Source: Bacteroidota bacterium
Lineage (GTDB): Bacteria; Bacteroidota; Bacteroidia; Chitinophagales; Chitinophagaceae
Reading direction: 5' to 3'
NCBI GenBank assembly: GCA_947453145.1
Contig: CANGFA010000002.1
Span: 1-64,000, forward strand
Length of the DNA stretch: 64,000 bases
The position numbers were made by a program, and so were the translations under genes. This document shows, piece after piece, positions 16,595 to 25,609 of the stretch (position 1 is the stretch's first letter; each line of letters begins with the position of its first letter). The notes beneath the pieces were generated by a model. The model saw only the letters and a program-made list of their open reading frames with translations. It did not search any database and was not told the origin of the DNA.

Positions 16595-18160
16595 ATGCTT
16601 GTAAAAATTAAAGGAAGTGCTTTATTAGGCATTCAGGCGATTCTGATTACCATTGAAATTAATGTGAGTATGGGTCAAGGCTATAGTATTGTAGGCCTTC
16701 CTGACAATGCCATTAAAGAAAGTTTAGACCGAACCGAAAGTGCATTAAAGGCCAATGGCTTTCATATGCCCAGAACAAAAATTTTAGTAAATCTTTCTCC
16801 AGCCGATCTAAAAAAAACAGGGGCTGCTTTTGATTTACCCATTGCTATTGGATTAATTGCTGCTTCTGAACAATTAATTTCCTTCATCCCATTGGGTCAA
16901 TTACTTATTATGGGTGAATTGGGTTTAGATGGTTTATTGTATCCCATAAAAGGGGTGCTTGCGATGACCATGCAAGCAAAACAGGAGGGACTCACTGCGA
17001 TTGTATTACCCTTGGAAAATCTGGAAGAAGCTTCTATTATTAAAGGCATCGCTATTTATGGATTTAATCAATTAAAAGAAGTTGTAGAATTTTTAAAAGC
17101 AGGAAATGTAGATGATACCATACATAATGCGCATGCAATAAAGGCAAATATCGTTTCTACAGTTCCTTACATGAAACAACCCTTACCAAACTTACAAGAT
17201 ATTAAGGGGCAAGCACATTGCAAAAGAGCCCTTGAAATTGCTAGCGCTGGTGGTCATAATTTAATCATGATTGGCCCTCCAGGTGCAGGAAAAACCATGC
17301 TAGCAAAAAGTATTGTTTCCATTTTACCACCCCTTTCTTTAAATGAAGCAATTGAAACGACACAAATTTATAGCGCTTCTCCCAAATCCAACCTTACCCA
17401 TCAATTACATAAAGAGCGACCTTTTAGACAACCCCATCATACCATTTCAAATATTGCTATGATTGGCGGCGGGAGTTATCCGCAGCCGGGAGAAATTTCT
17501 TTAGCTCATAATGGGGTTTTGTTTTTAGACGAGCTGCCTGAGTTCAACCGAAATGTTATTGAAGTGCTTAGGCAACCCATGGAAGAAGGAATGGTGCATA
17601 TTGCTAGAGCAAAAATGAATTTAATATTTCCCGCTTCTTTTATACTTATTGCTTCCATGAATCCCTGCCCCTGCGGATTTTATAACCACCCTACCAAAGA
17701 ATGCACCTGCACCATAACAGCCATTCAAAAATACATTCATAAAATATCAGGCCCATTACTAGATAGGATTGATTTACATATTGAAGTAGCTCCACTATCT
17801 TATCAAACCTTATCCGCAAACATAACCGAACCAAGCTCACTAGAAATTTCAGAAAAAGTGATAAAGGCTAGAAACAAACAAGTCAAAAGGCTTATGGCAG
17901 ATGGATTTGGCTTAACGAATGCCCAAATGAATAGAACACAATTAAAAAACTATTGTCAAATAGATAAAGTAGGCGCTAAATTGCTTGAAAAAGCCATGGA
18001 AAAGTTTCAGTTAAGCGTTCGTTCCCATGATCGTATTATTAAGGTGGCTAGAACCATTGCCGATTTAGCCAATTCCGAAGCTATTATGGATCAACATATA
18101 AGTGAAGCGATACAATATAGATGTTTGGATAGATCTAGTTGGGGCGCCCTAAAAGACTAA
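16595..18160 (+). CDS. comM: ComM/YifB-family AAA+ ATPase (Mg-chelatase-like)
   Basis: A 521-residue protein with the N-terminal ChlI-like domain (VSMGQGYSIVGLPDNAIKES, LVNLSPADLKKTGAAFDLPI) and an AAA+ module. Walker A is GPPGAGKT at 227-234 and Walker B is LFLDELPEF; the Mg-chelatase-type C-terminal part ends in YRCLDRSSWG. ComM is a hexameric helicase that extends branch migration when incoming DNA is integrated during natural transformation; the protein is widespread beyond known competent species. It is preceded by a 102-base gap after the MutS-like gene and converges on a CoA-binding protein gene. Confidence 0.93.
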   Translation: MLVKIKGSALLGIQAILITIEINVSMGQGYSIVGLPDNAIKESLDRTESALKANGFHMPRTKILVNLSPADLKKTGAAFDLPIAIGLIAASEQLISFIPLGQLLIMGELGLDGLLYPIKGVLAMTMQAKQEGLTAIVLPLENLEEASIIKGIAIYGFNQLKEVVEFLKAGNVDDTIHNAHAIKANIVSTVPYMKQPLPNLQDIKGQAHCKRALEIASAGGHNLIMIGPPGAGKTMLAKSIVSILPPLSLNEAIETTQIYSASPKSNLTHQLHKERPFRQPHHTISNIAMIGGGSYPQPGEISLAHNGVLFLDELPEFNRNVIEVLRQPMEEGMVHIARAKMNLIFPASFILIASMNPCPCGFYNHPTKECTCTITAIQKYIHKISGPLLDRIDLHIEVAPLSYQTLSANITEPSSLEISEKVIKARNKQVKRLMADGFGLTNAQMNRTQLKNYCQIDKVGAKLLEKAMEKFQLSVRSHDRIIKVARTIADLANSEAIMDQHISEAIQYRCLDRSSWGALKD

Positions 18161-18182
18161 GCATGAATACAGGTTTCAGAGA

Positions 18183-18548
18183 TTAATATTGACCCGTTTT
18201 TAGCATCACTAACGTGCATGCTTCAATGATTTCAATTCCTTTTTCTTGTGCTAATGCTTGAAATACAGGGTTTTCGGTTCCAGGATTAAAAATAATGCGC
18301 CTTGGAATAAGACCCATAATCGCATCATAATATTCCGCTTGACCATTAGGTCCTATATATAAGGTAACCGTATCAATGGTTCCAGGTGATGGCCAATTTT
18401 GTAGAATTTCGATATCACCAATCAGTCCCTTTTTAATGCCAAAAGGGTAAACTGCATACCCTTTTTCTTGTAATAAATTAGTTACTAAAAAGCTATAGCG
18501 TTCGGGATTGGGCGATGCTCCCAAAACGAGTGTGGTAGGTGTTTGCAT
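18183..18548 (-). CDS. CoA-binding domain protein (YccU-like)
   Basis: A 121-residue single Rossmann-fold CoA_binding_2 protein. The nucleotide-binding start TTLVLGASPNPERYSFL and the later FNPGTENPVF and EACTLVML segments are family hallmarks. Homologues are small cytosolic proteins related to the CoA-binding part of succinyl-CoA synthetase; their cellular role is not established. The start codon is 4 bases from a perfect TAnnTTTG element on the same strand. Confidence 0.85.
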   Translation of the reverse strand: MQTPTTLVLGASPNPERYSFLVTNLLQEKGYAVYPFGIKKGLIGDIEILQNWPSPGTIDTVTLYIGPNGQAEYYDAIMGLIPRRIIFNPGTENPVFQALAQEKGIEIIEACTLVMLKTGQY

Positions 18549-18552
18549 GTTA

Positions 18553-18560
18553 CAAAGCTA
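18553..18560 (-). promoter_or_regulatory. TAnnTTTG element (TAGCTTTG) for CoA-binding gene
   Basis: Exact match on the minus strand with four bases (TAAC) before the ATG at 18548. The arrangement matches that at ubiE and pyrD, consistent with a leaderless mRNA. Confidence 0.55.
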
Positions 18561-18651
18561 TTACTAAAAAAATGAATAGTTTTTATTTTGTGTCAATAAA
18601 ACAATGTAATTTTATAAAAATAAACTTACTAACTAAATTAAAATAACCTCC

Positions 18652-19176
18652 ATGGCAAAGTCAAGCAAAAAGAAAGCAGCTCCAGCTAAAAAAGCAGTAG
18701 CAAAAAAAGCAACTAAGAAAGTTGTTAAAAAAGCAGCAAAAAAAACAACCAAAAAAGCAGCAGCAAAAAAACCAGTAGCTAAAAAGAAAGTAGCAGTTAA
18801 GAAAACTGCAAAAAAAGCAGTTGCTAAGAAAGTTGTTAAAAAAGCAGCAAAAAAAGTGGTAGCTAAAAAACCTGCTACAAAAAAACCAGTAGCGAAGAAA
18901 GTAGCAGCTAAAAAGCCAGTAGCTAAAAAGAAAGTGGCTGCTAAAAAAGTAGTAAAGAAAGCAGCACCTAAGAAAGCAGCAAAGAAAGTGGTAGCTAAAA
19001 AACCTGCTACAAAAAAACCAGTAGCGAAGAAAGTGGTAGCTAAAAAACCTGCTGCAAAAAAGAAAGTGGTAAAAAAAGTAGCAGCACCTGCACCAGCTCC
19101 AGTAGCGGCGCCAGTAGTTGCAACTCCTCAATCACTTTTTAATGAGCCAACAACGGATACAAATCCAACAGCATAA
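18652..19176 (+). CDS. Lysine/alanine-rich histone H1-like protein
   Basis: A 174-residue protein made almost wholly of AKK, VAKK, AAKK and PVAKK units from residue 1 to about 145, ending in a Pro-Ala linker ([12 protein letters not shown]) and a neutral-acidic tail ([12 protein letters not shown]). There is no globular domain. The composition matches bacterial histone H1-like DNA-binding proteins, so nucleoid binding is the likely role. At DNA level the repeats are partly exact (50-bp copies offset by 132 bp), and the gene may vary in length between strains. It is monocistronic and followed by a terminator. Near-consensus promoter TAATTTTA lies about 40 bases upstream. Confidence 0.85.
   Translation: MAKSSKKKAAPAKKAVAKKATKKVVKKAAKKTTKKAAAKKPVAKKKVAVKKTAKKAVAKKVVKKAAKKVVAKKPATKKPVAKKVAAKKPVAKKKVAAKKVVKKAAPKKAAKKVVAKKPATKKPVAKKVVAKKPAAKKKVVKKVAAPAPAPVAAPVVATPQSLFNEPTTDTNPTA
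18853..18902 (+). repeat. 50-bp exact direct repeat, copy 1, inside H1-like gene
   Basis: Bases 18853-18902 are identical to 18985-19034, an offset of 132 bases or 44 codons, so the frame is kept. A third, diverging partial copy starts at 19031. Such repeats allow in-frame expansion or contraction. Confidence 0.8.
18985..19034 (+). repeat. 50-bp exact direct repeat, copy 2, inside H1-like gene
   Basis: Second copy of the repeat at 18853-18902; the first mismatch is the base after position 19034. Confidence 0.8.
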
Positions 19177-19192
19177 TTAAAATACTTATCAT

Positions 19193-19228
19193 AAAATCCC
19201 GCCTTGTAGAGCGGGATTTTTTATTTTT
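19193..19228 (+). terminator. Intrinsic terminator after H1-like gene
   Basis: A 10-bp stem AAAATCCCGC / GCGGGATTTT with an 8-base loop, followed by a T-rich run. It separates the H1-like gene from the metalloprotease gene that starts at 19245. Confidence 0.85.
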
Positions 19229-19244
19229 ACACAAACCTAAAAGT

Positions 19245-21650
19245 ATGCGCAAATTATTAGCAACTATTTTATTGATTCCATTTTTAGTACAGGCACAAAC
19301 CAATAGCATTACAGAAAAAACAAAAAATTTAGAATACCATAAAGGGTATTTTAATTATTGGTGGGATGCTGCTAATGGTAAAATATATTTAGCCATTGAC
19401 AAATTGGAAACCCCTTTCTTGTATGTAAATTCTTTACCTGCAGGTCTTGGATCCAATGATATTGGACTTGACAGAGGACAAATTGGAGGATCCCGAATTG
19501 TTTATTTCCAAAGAGTTGGGAAGAAAGTATTAATGACCCAGCCTAATTATAATTTCAGAGCAGTTACCAACGATCCTAGAGAGCAAAAAGCAGTCAATGA
19601 ATCTTTTGCGCAGTCTATCCTTTTTAGTTTTAATGTAGAAGCAGAAGCAGAAAATAATATACTAGTAGACGCCACTTCATTTTTATTAAGAGACGCACAT
19701 GGGGTTGCAGATAAAATAAGAAAAATGAAGCAGGGCACGTATACATTAAACGAAGGACGTTCTGCCATTTATATTACGAATACTAAAAATTTTCCTAAGA
19801 ATACCGAAATGGAAGCGACCTTAACTTTTGTAGGCGGATCAGATGCAGGTAGATTAGTAAATGCAGTGGCACCAACCAACGAAGCCATTACTGTTCGCAT
19901 GCACCATAGTTTTGTTGAATTGCCTGATAGCAATTATCAAGCAAGAAAATATGATATTAGAAGTGGCTATTTTGGTACTTCCTATTTTGACTACGGCAGT
20001 GACATTAGCGAACCCATTGAAAAAATGGTCATTAATAGACACCGTTTACAAAAAAAGGATCCAACTGCAGCATTAAGCGAAGCCGTAAAACCCATTGTAT
20101 ATTATTTAGACAATGGAACACCTGAACCCATTCGCTCTGCATTGTTAGAAGGTGCAAGTTGGTGGAACCAAGCCTTTGAAGCAGCGGGTTATAAAAATGC
20201 TTTTCAAGTAAAAATATTGCCAGACAGTGCCGATCCAATGGATATCAGATATAATATGATAAATTGGGTTCACCGATCCACTAGAGGTTGGAGCTATGGC
20301 ATGACCATTGCCGATCCACGTACCGGTGAAATTATAAAAGGCCAGGTAACTTTAGGTTCTCTTAGAGTAAGACAGGACTATTTAATTTTCACTTCCCTAC
20401 TCTCTCCATATGTAAATGGCAAACCAGTTACCGATAAAATGAGAACAGCTGCAGTTCAAAGGTTAAGACAGTTAGCAGCGCATGAGGTAGGACATACCTT
20501 AGGGTTGCAACATAATTACGCTTCAAGTTATAACGACCGAGCTTCGGTAATGGATTATCCGCATCCTAATATTTTTGTAAATGAAAAAGGAGAAATAGAT
20601 TTTTCAAAAGTATACACCAACGAAATTGGCGCCTGGGATAAACGTGCTATCATGTATGGATACCAAGACTTTCCAAAAGGAACAAATCAAGACGTAACTT
20701 TAAATAATTTATTAGAAGAAAACTCTAAGAATGGTTTACTATTTATTGCAGACGCAGATGCGCGAGCAGCAAGTGGATTTCATCCATACGCACACTTATG
20801 GGATAACCAAAGTGATGCAGTTGCAGGTTTACAACAAACCTTACAAGTAAGACAAAAGGCAATGTCCCAATTTGGAGAAGATGCGGTAAAGAACGGAACC
20901 CCACTAACAAAATTGGAAGACGTTTTAGTGCCTCTTTACAATTACCATCGTTATCAATTAGAAGCAGTTACTAAATTAATTGGAGGTATTAATTACAACT
21001 ACAGTGTTAGAGGTGATCAAAACCAAATCAAACCAACCATTCTTGCAAATGCTATACAACAAAAAGCATTAGATGCTGCAGTAAATTGTTTGTCGGCAAG
21101 TACCCTGACCATACCAGAAAATATTTTGGCATTGATTCCACCTCGTCCTCCTATGTATTATGGAGTAGGTGAGCTTTTTGAAAAAAGAACCGGAATGAGC
21201 TTTGATGCATTAAGTGCAGCAGAAGCCTTAGCGGATTATGAATTAGGTTTTCTATTTAATGTAGAAAGAGCAAATCGTTTAGTACAAAATAAAGCAAGAG
21301 CCAACACTATTGGATTTGATGATATGTTAGATGCAGTATTGAAAAATACTTGGTATACAAAATCGCCTGCCGGATTAAAAGGTGCCACTCATAGTCAAAC
21401 CCAGCAACAAGTGCTTACCTGGCTTTTAGGTGTTCATCAAAGTGCAGACGCTAATTTTGAAGTAAGAAGTATTTGTAACGACCGTTTGCAACAATTAAAG
21501 GCAAAGTTAGAAGCATTAAGTAAAATAGATTTAGCGCATAAAGCACAATATGATTTTGCAATAGAAAGAATTAAAAACCCAGGCACCATTACACTACCAA
21601 AACCAATAGTAATTCCTCCGGGTGCTCCCATTGGATGTGATTTGGAATAG
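19245..21650 (+). CDS. Secreted zinc-dependent metalloprotease (DUF5117/reprolysin-like)
   Basis: An 801-residue protein with signal peptide MRKLLATILLIPFLVQAQ. The active site reads HEVGHTLGLQHN, giving the metzincin ligands H413, H417 and H423 with Glu414 as base. A conserved large N-terminal region precedes it (YHKGYFNYWWDAANGKIYLA onwards), and a C-terminal helical domain follows; this layout is common in Bacteroidota and is usually annotated with DUF5117 and DUF5118 domains. The expected location is the periplasm, outer membrane or outside. I see no C-terminal T9SS sorting domain. It stands alone between two terminators. The substrate is unknown. Confidence 0.9.
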   Translation: MRKLLATILLIPFLVQAQTNSITEKTKNLEYHKGYFNYWWDAANGKIYLAIDKLETPFLYVNSLPAGLGSNDIGLDRGQIGGSRIVYFQRVGKKVLMTQPNYNFRAVTNDPREQKAVNESFAQSILFSFNVEAEAENNILVDATSFLLRDAHGVADKIRKMKQGTYTLNEGRSAIYITNTKNFPKNTEMEATLTFVGGSDAGRLVNAVAPTNEAITVRMHHSFVELPDSNYQARKYDIRSGYFGTSYFDYGSDISEPIEKMVINRHRLQKKDPTAALSEAVKPIVYYLDNGTPEPIRSALLEGASWWNQAFEAAGYKNAFQVKILPDSADPMDIRYNMINWVHRSTRGWSYGMTIADPRTGEIIKGQVTLGSLRVRQDYLIFTSLLSPYVNGKPVTDKMRTAAVQRLRQLAAHEVGHTLGLQHNYASSYNDRASVMDYPHPNIFVNEKGEIDFSKVYTNEIGAWDKRAIMYGYQDFPKGTNQDVTLNNLLEENSKNGLLFIADADARAASGFHPYAHLWDNQSDAVAGLQQTLQVRQKAMSQFGEDAVKNGTPLTKLEDVLVPLYNYHRYQLEAVTKLIGGINYNYSVRGDQNQIKPTILANAIQQKALDAAVNCLSASTLTIPENILALIPPRPPMYYGVGELFEKRTGMSFDALSAAEALADYELGFLFNVERANRLVQNKARANTIGFDDMLDAVLKNTWYTKSPAGLKGATHSQTQQQVLTWLLGVHQSADANFEVRSICNDRLQQLKAKLEALSKIDLAHKAQYDFAIERIKNPGTITLPKPIVIPPGAPIGCDLE

Positions 21651-21720
21651 CAATTTAAGCCCTTACATAAAATATAAGTGCTTACCTGTTTTTTATCTGA
21701 TGATTTTTTAATGATTCCAT

Positions 21721-21756
21721 AAAAAAAGCCCCGAGCAATTGCTCGGGGCTTTTTTT
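21721..21756. terminator. Strong bidirectional terminator
   Basis: A perfect 16-bp stem AAAAAAAGCCCCGAGC with its complement and loop AATT, between the convergent metalloprotease and E2 acyltransferase genes. Confidence 0.93.
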
Positions 21757-21780
21757 ATAAATTTTAGTGAAGACAAATTT

Positions 21781-23433
21781 TTACGCTAACATACGTAATG
21801 GCTCCTCTAATAAACTCTTTAGTGTTTGCAAGAATGCCGCTCCTGTTGCACCATCCACAACGCGATGGTCACAACTTAAAGTAACGTTCATCACATTTCC
21901 TGGAACAACTTGTCCATTTTTTACTACCGGCTCCTGCGCAATACCACCTACTGCTAAAATACAAGCATCTGGAGGATTGATAATTGCTGTGAATGAATCT
22001 ATACCAAACATACCTAAATTGGAAATCGTGAATGTACTTCCTTCCCAATCCGATGGTTGTAATTTTTTATCTTTCGCTTTCTTCGCAAACTCTTTTACAT
22101 TACCACTAATTTGTGATAAGCTTAAACTATCTGCAAAACGCAATACAGGAACTAATAAACCTTCGTCTACAGCTACTGCAATGCCAATGTTTACATGGTG
22201 ATTCTCTCTAATAAAATCTCCCATCCAACTGCTATTTACTTTAGGATGTTGTTTTAATGACAATGCAGTTGCTTTCACAATCATATCGTTAAAACTAATC
22301 TTGGTAATTGCATTCTCATTTAATAAAGTACGTGCCTTGATAGCAGCGTCCATATTAATTTTCATAGTCAAGTAAAAATGAGGTGCAGTAAATAAGCTTT
22401 CACTTAAACGCTTTGCAATTACTTTACGCATTTGTGATACTGGAGTATCTATAAAGCTAACTGTACCAGCTGGCACAAACACCGGATCAGCTGCAGCAGT
22501 GTTTCCATTAGCAGCAGGTGCTGCAATATTTATTTTCCCCCCTGCATCATTTGCTTTTGCAAAATCTTCCAAATCAGTTCTGGTGATTCTTCCATTCTCA
22601 CCTGTTCCTTTCACATATTTTAAATCGATCCCTTTTTCTTGTGCAATTTTTTTAGCTAATGGAGAAGCAAAAATGCGTCCTTCATTCACTACCTGTGCCG
22701 AATGTGCAGTAGCAACTGGAGCTGGGCTCGCAGTTGGAGCAGAAGCACTTGAAGTTGAAGCAGGAGCTGCTGATGGTGCAGGAGCTGCTGAAGCACCACT
22801 TGCTTTAATACCTTTTACAATGGCATCAATATCCATGCCTTGTTGACCAATAATACATAACAAATCATTCACTAAAATCTTGTCTCCCTTTTGTGCACCT
22901 TGGTATAATAAAATTCCATCCTTGTAAGATTCTAATTCCATGGTTGCTTTATCGGTTTCGATATCCGCTAACACTTCTCCTTTCTTCACAATATCACCCA
23001 CTTTCTTTTGCCAACCCGCAATCACCCCTTCCGTCATCGTATCACTTAATCGTGGCATCAAAACTACTTCTTCCATTTTAGTATAATCCACTCCACTTGC
23101 AGCAGGAGCTGATGGTGTAGATGGAGCCGCTGGCGTTTCAGCAGCCGCTACTGGCGCAACATTTGCACCAGCAATTAATGCAGAAATATTTTCTCCTTCC
23201 TTACCAAAAATAGCAAGTAAGTCATTTACTTGTAATTTGCCACCACGAGGTGTTCCAATATGTAAAAGGACACCATCCTGATAACTTTCTAATTCCATGG
23301 TCGCTTTATCCGTTTCAATCTCGGCTAATAAGTCACCTTTCTTCACGGTATCTCCCACTTTTTTATGCCATGCCGCTATGACACCTTCGGTCATGGTATC
23401 GCTTAAGCGGGGCATTAATATAACTTCTGCCAT
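21781..23433 (-). CDS. pdhC: 2-oxoacid dehydrogenase E2, dihydrolipoamide acetyltransferase
   Basis: A 550-residue E2 core of a 2-oxoacid dehydrogenase complex. Two lipoyl domains each carry ETDKATMELES, with lipoyl lysines K43 and K162, joined by Ala/Pro/Ser-rich linkers. A peripheral subunit-binding domain spans about 254-291 (FASPLAKKIAQEKG...). The C-terminal catalytic domain ends with TLSCDHRVVDGATGA, whose His and Asp are catalytic. Domain order and length fit the pyruvate dehydrogenase E2 of Bacteroidota. It lies downstream of icd on the same strand with a 146-base gap. A fused E1 is encoded about 15 kb away, with no E3 nearby. Confidence 0.93.
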   Translation of the reverse strand: MAEVILMPRLSDTMTEGVIAAWHKKVGDTVKKGDLLAEIETDKATMELESYQDGVLLHIGTPRGGKLQVNDLLAIFGKEGENISALIAGANVAPVAAAETPAAPSTPSAPAASGVDYTKMEEVVLMPRLSDTMTEGVIAGWQKKVGDIVKKGEVLADIETDKATMELESYKDGILLYQGAQKGDKILVNDLLCIIGQQGMDIDAIVKGIKASGASAAPAPSAAPASTSSASAPTASPAPVATAHSAQVVNEGRIFASPLAKKIAQEKGIDLKYVKGTGENGRITRTDLEDFAKANDAGGKINIAAPAANGNTAAADPVFVPAGTVSFIDTPVSQMRKVIAKRLSESLFTAPHFYLTMKINMDAAIKARTLLNENAITKISFNDMIVKATALSLKQHPKVNSSWMGDFIRENHHVNIGIAVAVDEGLLVPVLRFADSLSLSQISGNVKEFAKKAKDKKLQPSDWEGSTFTISNLGMFGIDSFTAIINPPDACILAVGGIAQEPVVKNGQVVPGNVMNVTLSCDHRVVDGATGAAFLQTLKSLLEEPLRMLA

Positions 23434-23579
23434 AAGTAAAGGGCTGTTTTGTAATTGAAGCGTGAAAATACGTCAAAATTGGTTTTTTTCCCAGCCATCA
23501 GGGCAATTTTTGAGTAAAATGGGGGTAAAACCAATGCATTTATCCGAAAACGATGCCGTCCTTATAAATCTCAGTGCAA

Positions 23580-25031
23580 TTATTGACCTTGCGCCAAGCT
23601 ATACCCTTTTTTACCACCCCACATGTTTAAGATCTCAAGTGAACTTATTTGAAAATCCTTAGACATAGAACTGTAAAGATGAATGATGTCTTGCTGAGAA
23701 AGTACTTGGCTATCTCCTGTTTCAAATCGCAATCTAAATTGATTCACCAAATTCGTATAAACAGAACCAGATGGCCAAACCTGTGTCCCTCTATTTGAAA
23801 TAATAATTAATTTCAAATCATTGGTTTCATGTTTATGTGCCATTTGTGCAATCGCATCAGGTTGCAAATTACATTCTATAAAAAAGTCGACACCCACTAT
23901 TTTATGTTCCTCATTTTTATTTCCTAACAACATGGGGTTAACAGCAATTTTGCTGTTGGTGGGTACAAAATCAAAATTTTTCAATGTAGGTTTTGGATTC
24001 ACCTTGGGTTCTTTTCCAAAATTATCAATAATTGCTTGTGCAAATTGAGTCGTGTTTAAAGATGGAATTGACTTGTCGCCAAAGTCCCCAGTATGAACAC
24101 CTGATTCTAAAGTGTATAACAACGCATTCTCAATTATTGTTGATTGCTCCATTAATCCCAAATGACGAAGCATACTTAAACCACTTAATAAAAGTGAGGT
24201 AGGATTTGCAATATTTTTTCCTGCAATATCTGGTGCAGTTCCGTGTACTGCTTCAAATATAGAAATATGATCTCCAATATTTGCTGAAGGTGCAAATCCA
24301 AGCCCACCAACTAATCCAGCGCATAAGTCACTTACAATATCTCCCTGTAAATTTGTTAGGACAATCACATCAAATAATTCAGGACGACTCACTAATTTCA
24401 TACATAAATCGTCTACTATAATATCATCAGATTTTAATTCAGGATATTCCTTTGCTACTTCATTAAATACTTCTAAAAACAAACCATCTGTTAATTTCAT
24501 GATGTTTGCTTTGTGCCCACAGGTAATTCTTTTTGCTCCCTTTTTCTTCGCCATTTCAAAAGCATAGCGAATTACTTGCTCACTTCCTGGACGGGTAATA
24601 AAACGTCTACCCAAAGCCACATCCTGCGTAAGCATGTGTTCAACACCTCCATAAGTATCTTCGATATTTTCTCTAACAATAGTCAAATCAATATGAATAC
24701 CTGCTTTACTAAAAACGGTGTCAACTCCACTTAGTGTTTGGAAATGTCTATCGTTTGCATAAGTATTCCAAGTTTTTCTTGCTGTTACATTAACACTTTT
24801 TACTCCCTTTCCTTTGGGTGTTTCCATGGGTCCTTTAAAAAGTATTCCCAATTCTTCAATGGTTGCTTTTGCTTCCGGAGTCATCCCGTTGCTAAAACCT
24901 TTGTCAAAAACCCACTTTCCCATGTCAACAAACTGATATTCCAGGGGCACTTTTGCAGCATTAAACACCTTTATCACGGCTTCCATAATCTCTGGACCTA
25001 TTCCATCTCCATTTGCTACTGCAATCTTCAT
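23580..25031 (-). CDS. icd: Isocitrate dehydrogenase, Thermus-like type
   Basis: A 483-residue enzyme that oxidises isocitrate to 2-oxoglutarate in the TCA cycle. The first 330 residues form the beta-decarboxylating dehydrogenase fold (VANGDGIGPEIMEA, IVRENIEDTYGGVEH, GHKANIMKLTDG, NLQGDIVSDL, AVHGTAPDIAGKNIANP). A C-terminal domain of about 140 residues (VGVDFFIECNLQPDA, LKLIIISNRGTQVWP) matches the extra domain of Thermus thermophilus IDH and distinguishes it from isopropylmalate dehydrogenase. Coenzyme preference cannot be fixed by eye. A perfect promoter element lies 56 bases upstream of the ATG. Confidence 0.92.
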   Translation of the reverse strand: MKIAVANGDGIGPEIMEAVIKVFNAAKVPLEYQFVDMGKWVFDKGFSNGMTPEAKATIEELGILFKGPMETPKGKGVKSVNVTARKTWNTYANDRHFQTLSGVDTVFSKAGIHIDLTIVRENIEDTYGGVEHMLTQDVALGRRFITRPGSEQVIRYAFEMAKKKGAKRITCGHKANIMKLTDGLFLEVFNEVAKEYPELKSDDIIVDDLCMKLVSRPELFDVIVLTNLQGDIVSDLCAGLVGGLGFAPSANIGDHISIFEAVHGTAPDIAGKNIANPTSLLLSGLSMLRHLGLMEQSTIIENALLYTLESGVHTGDFGDKSIPSLNTTQFAQAIIDNFGKEPKVNPKPTLKNFDFVPTNSKIAVNPMLLGNKNEEHKIVGVDFFIECNLQPDAIAQMAHKHETNDLKLIIISNRGTQVWPSGSVYTNLVNQFRLRFETGDSQVLSQQDIIHLYSSMSKDFQISSLEILNMWGGKKGYSLAQGQ

Positions 25032-25087
25032 ATTGGTAATTTTTGAGTTCTAACTTGGTGATTTTCAACCATACGCACACGATGCCG

Positions 25088-25095
25088 CAAAGGTA
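25088..25095 (-). promoter_or_regulatory. TAnnTTTG element (TACCTTTG) for icd
   Basis: Exact match on the minus strand, 56 bases upstream of the icd ATG; it would give a leader of about 50 nt. Confidence 0.5.
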
Positions 25096-25209
25096 TAGCA
25101 CTTAAGGGGTCTAATAAAAAAAATGGCCTACATTTTTGAGACATTTATGTATTTTTTGGTACTTTTATACCGCAGTATTCTCTGCGTTTTACCTATTGAT
25201 TAAAACAAT

Positions 25210-25596
25210 ATGGTTTCCAAGATTTCAGAAGGTGTAGAAATTAGTATTGAGACATTCTACCAAAAGGACTATAGTAACCCCTTACAGAACGAGTATATGT
25301 TTGCTTATCGCATTACAATTGAGAATCATAATTCATTTCCAATTAAATTATTAAGACGTTACTGGGAAGTATTTGATAGCAATAGTGAGCAAAGGATTGT
25401 AGAAGGCGAAGGTGTAGTTGGAGTGCAGCCTCTTATTATGCCAGGTAAAAATTATCAATATGTTAGTGGATGCCATTTGAAAAGCGAACTAGGTAAAATG
25501 GAGGGATATTATACCATGGAAAATATTGAGAATAGGGAACTTATTAAAGTAAATATTCCTGCATTCAAATTAGTAGCTCCAGTTAAATTAAATTAA
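25210..25596 (+). CDS. apaG: ApaG-domain protein
   Basis: A 128-residue protein matching ApaG over its whole length: beta-sandwich strands with YMFAYRITIENHNSFPIKLLRR, the glycine-rich VEGEGVVGVQPLIMPG and the YQYVSGC and MEGYYTM segments. ApaG affects divalent cation resistance (Co, Mg) in enterobacteria; its biochemical activity is not settled. In E. coli it sits with apaH and ksgA, but here it is alone, divergent from icd and convergent with gldB with only 13 bases between the stops. Confidence 0.92.
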   Translation: MVSKISEGVEISIETFYQKDYSNPLQNEYMFAYRITIENHNSFPIKLLRRYWEVFDSNSEQRIVEGEGVVGVQPLIMPGKNYQYVSGCHLKSELGKMEGYYTMENIENRELIKVNIPAFKLVAPVKLN

Positions 25597-25609
25597 TTTT
25601 TATTATTGA

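Noticed and set aside
18661..19131. 156-codon minus-strand frame rich in Cys, Phe and Tyr
   Set aside because: It is the exact antisense of the lysine-alanine repeat gene; AAA/AAG and GCA/GCT codons read backwards as TTT/CTT and TGC. No independent start signal or family.
19243..21650. Search for a T9SS C-terminal sorting domain on the metalloprotease
   Set aside because: The C terminus is Pro-rich (LPKPIVIPPGAPIGCDLE) and helical upstream; it has none of the glycine/lysine pattern of such domains.
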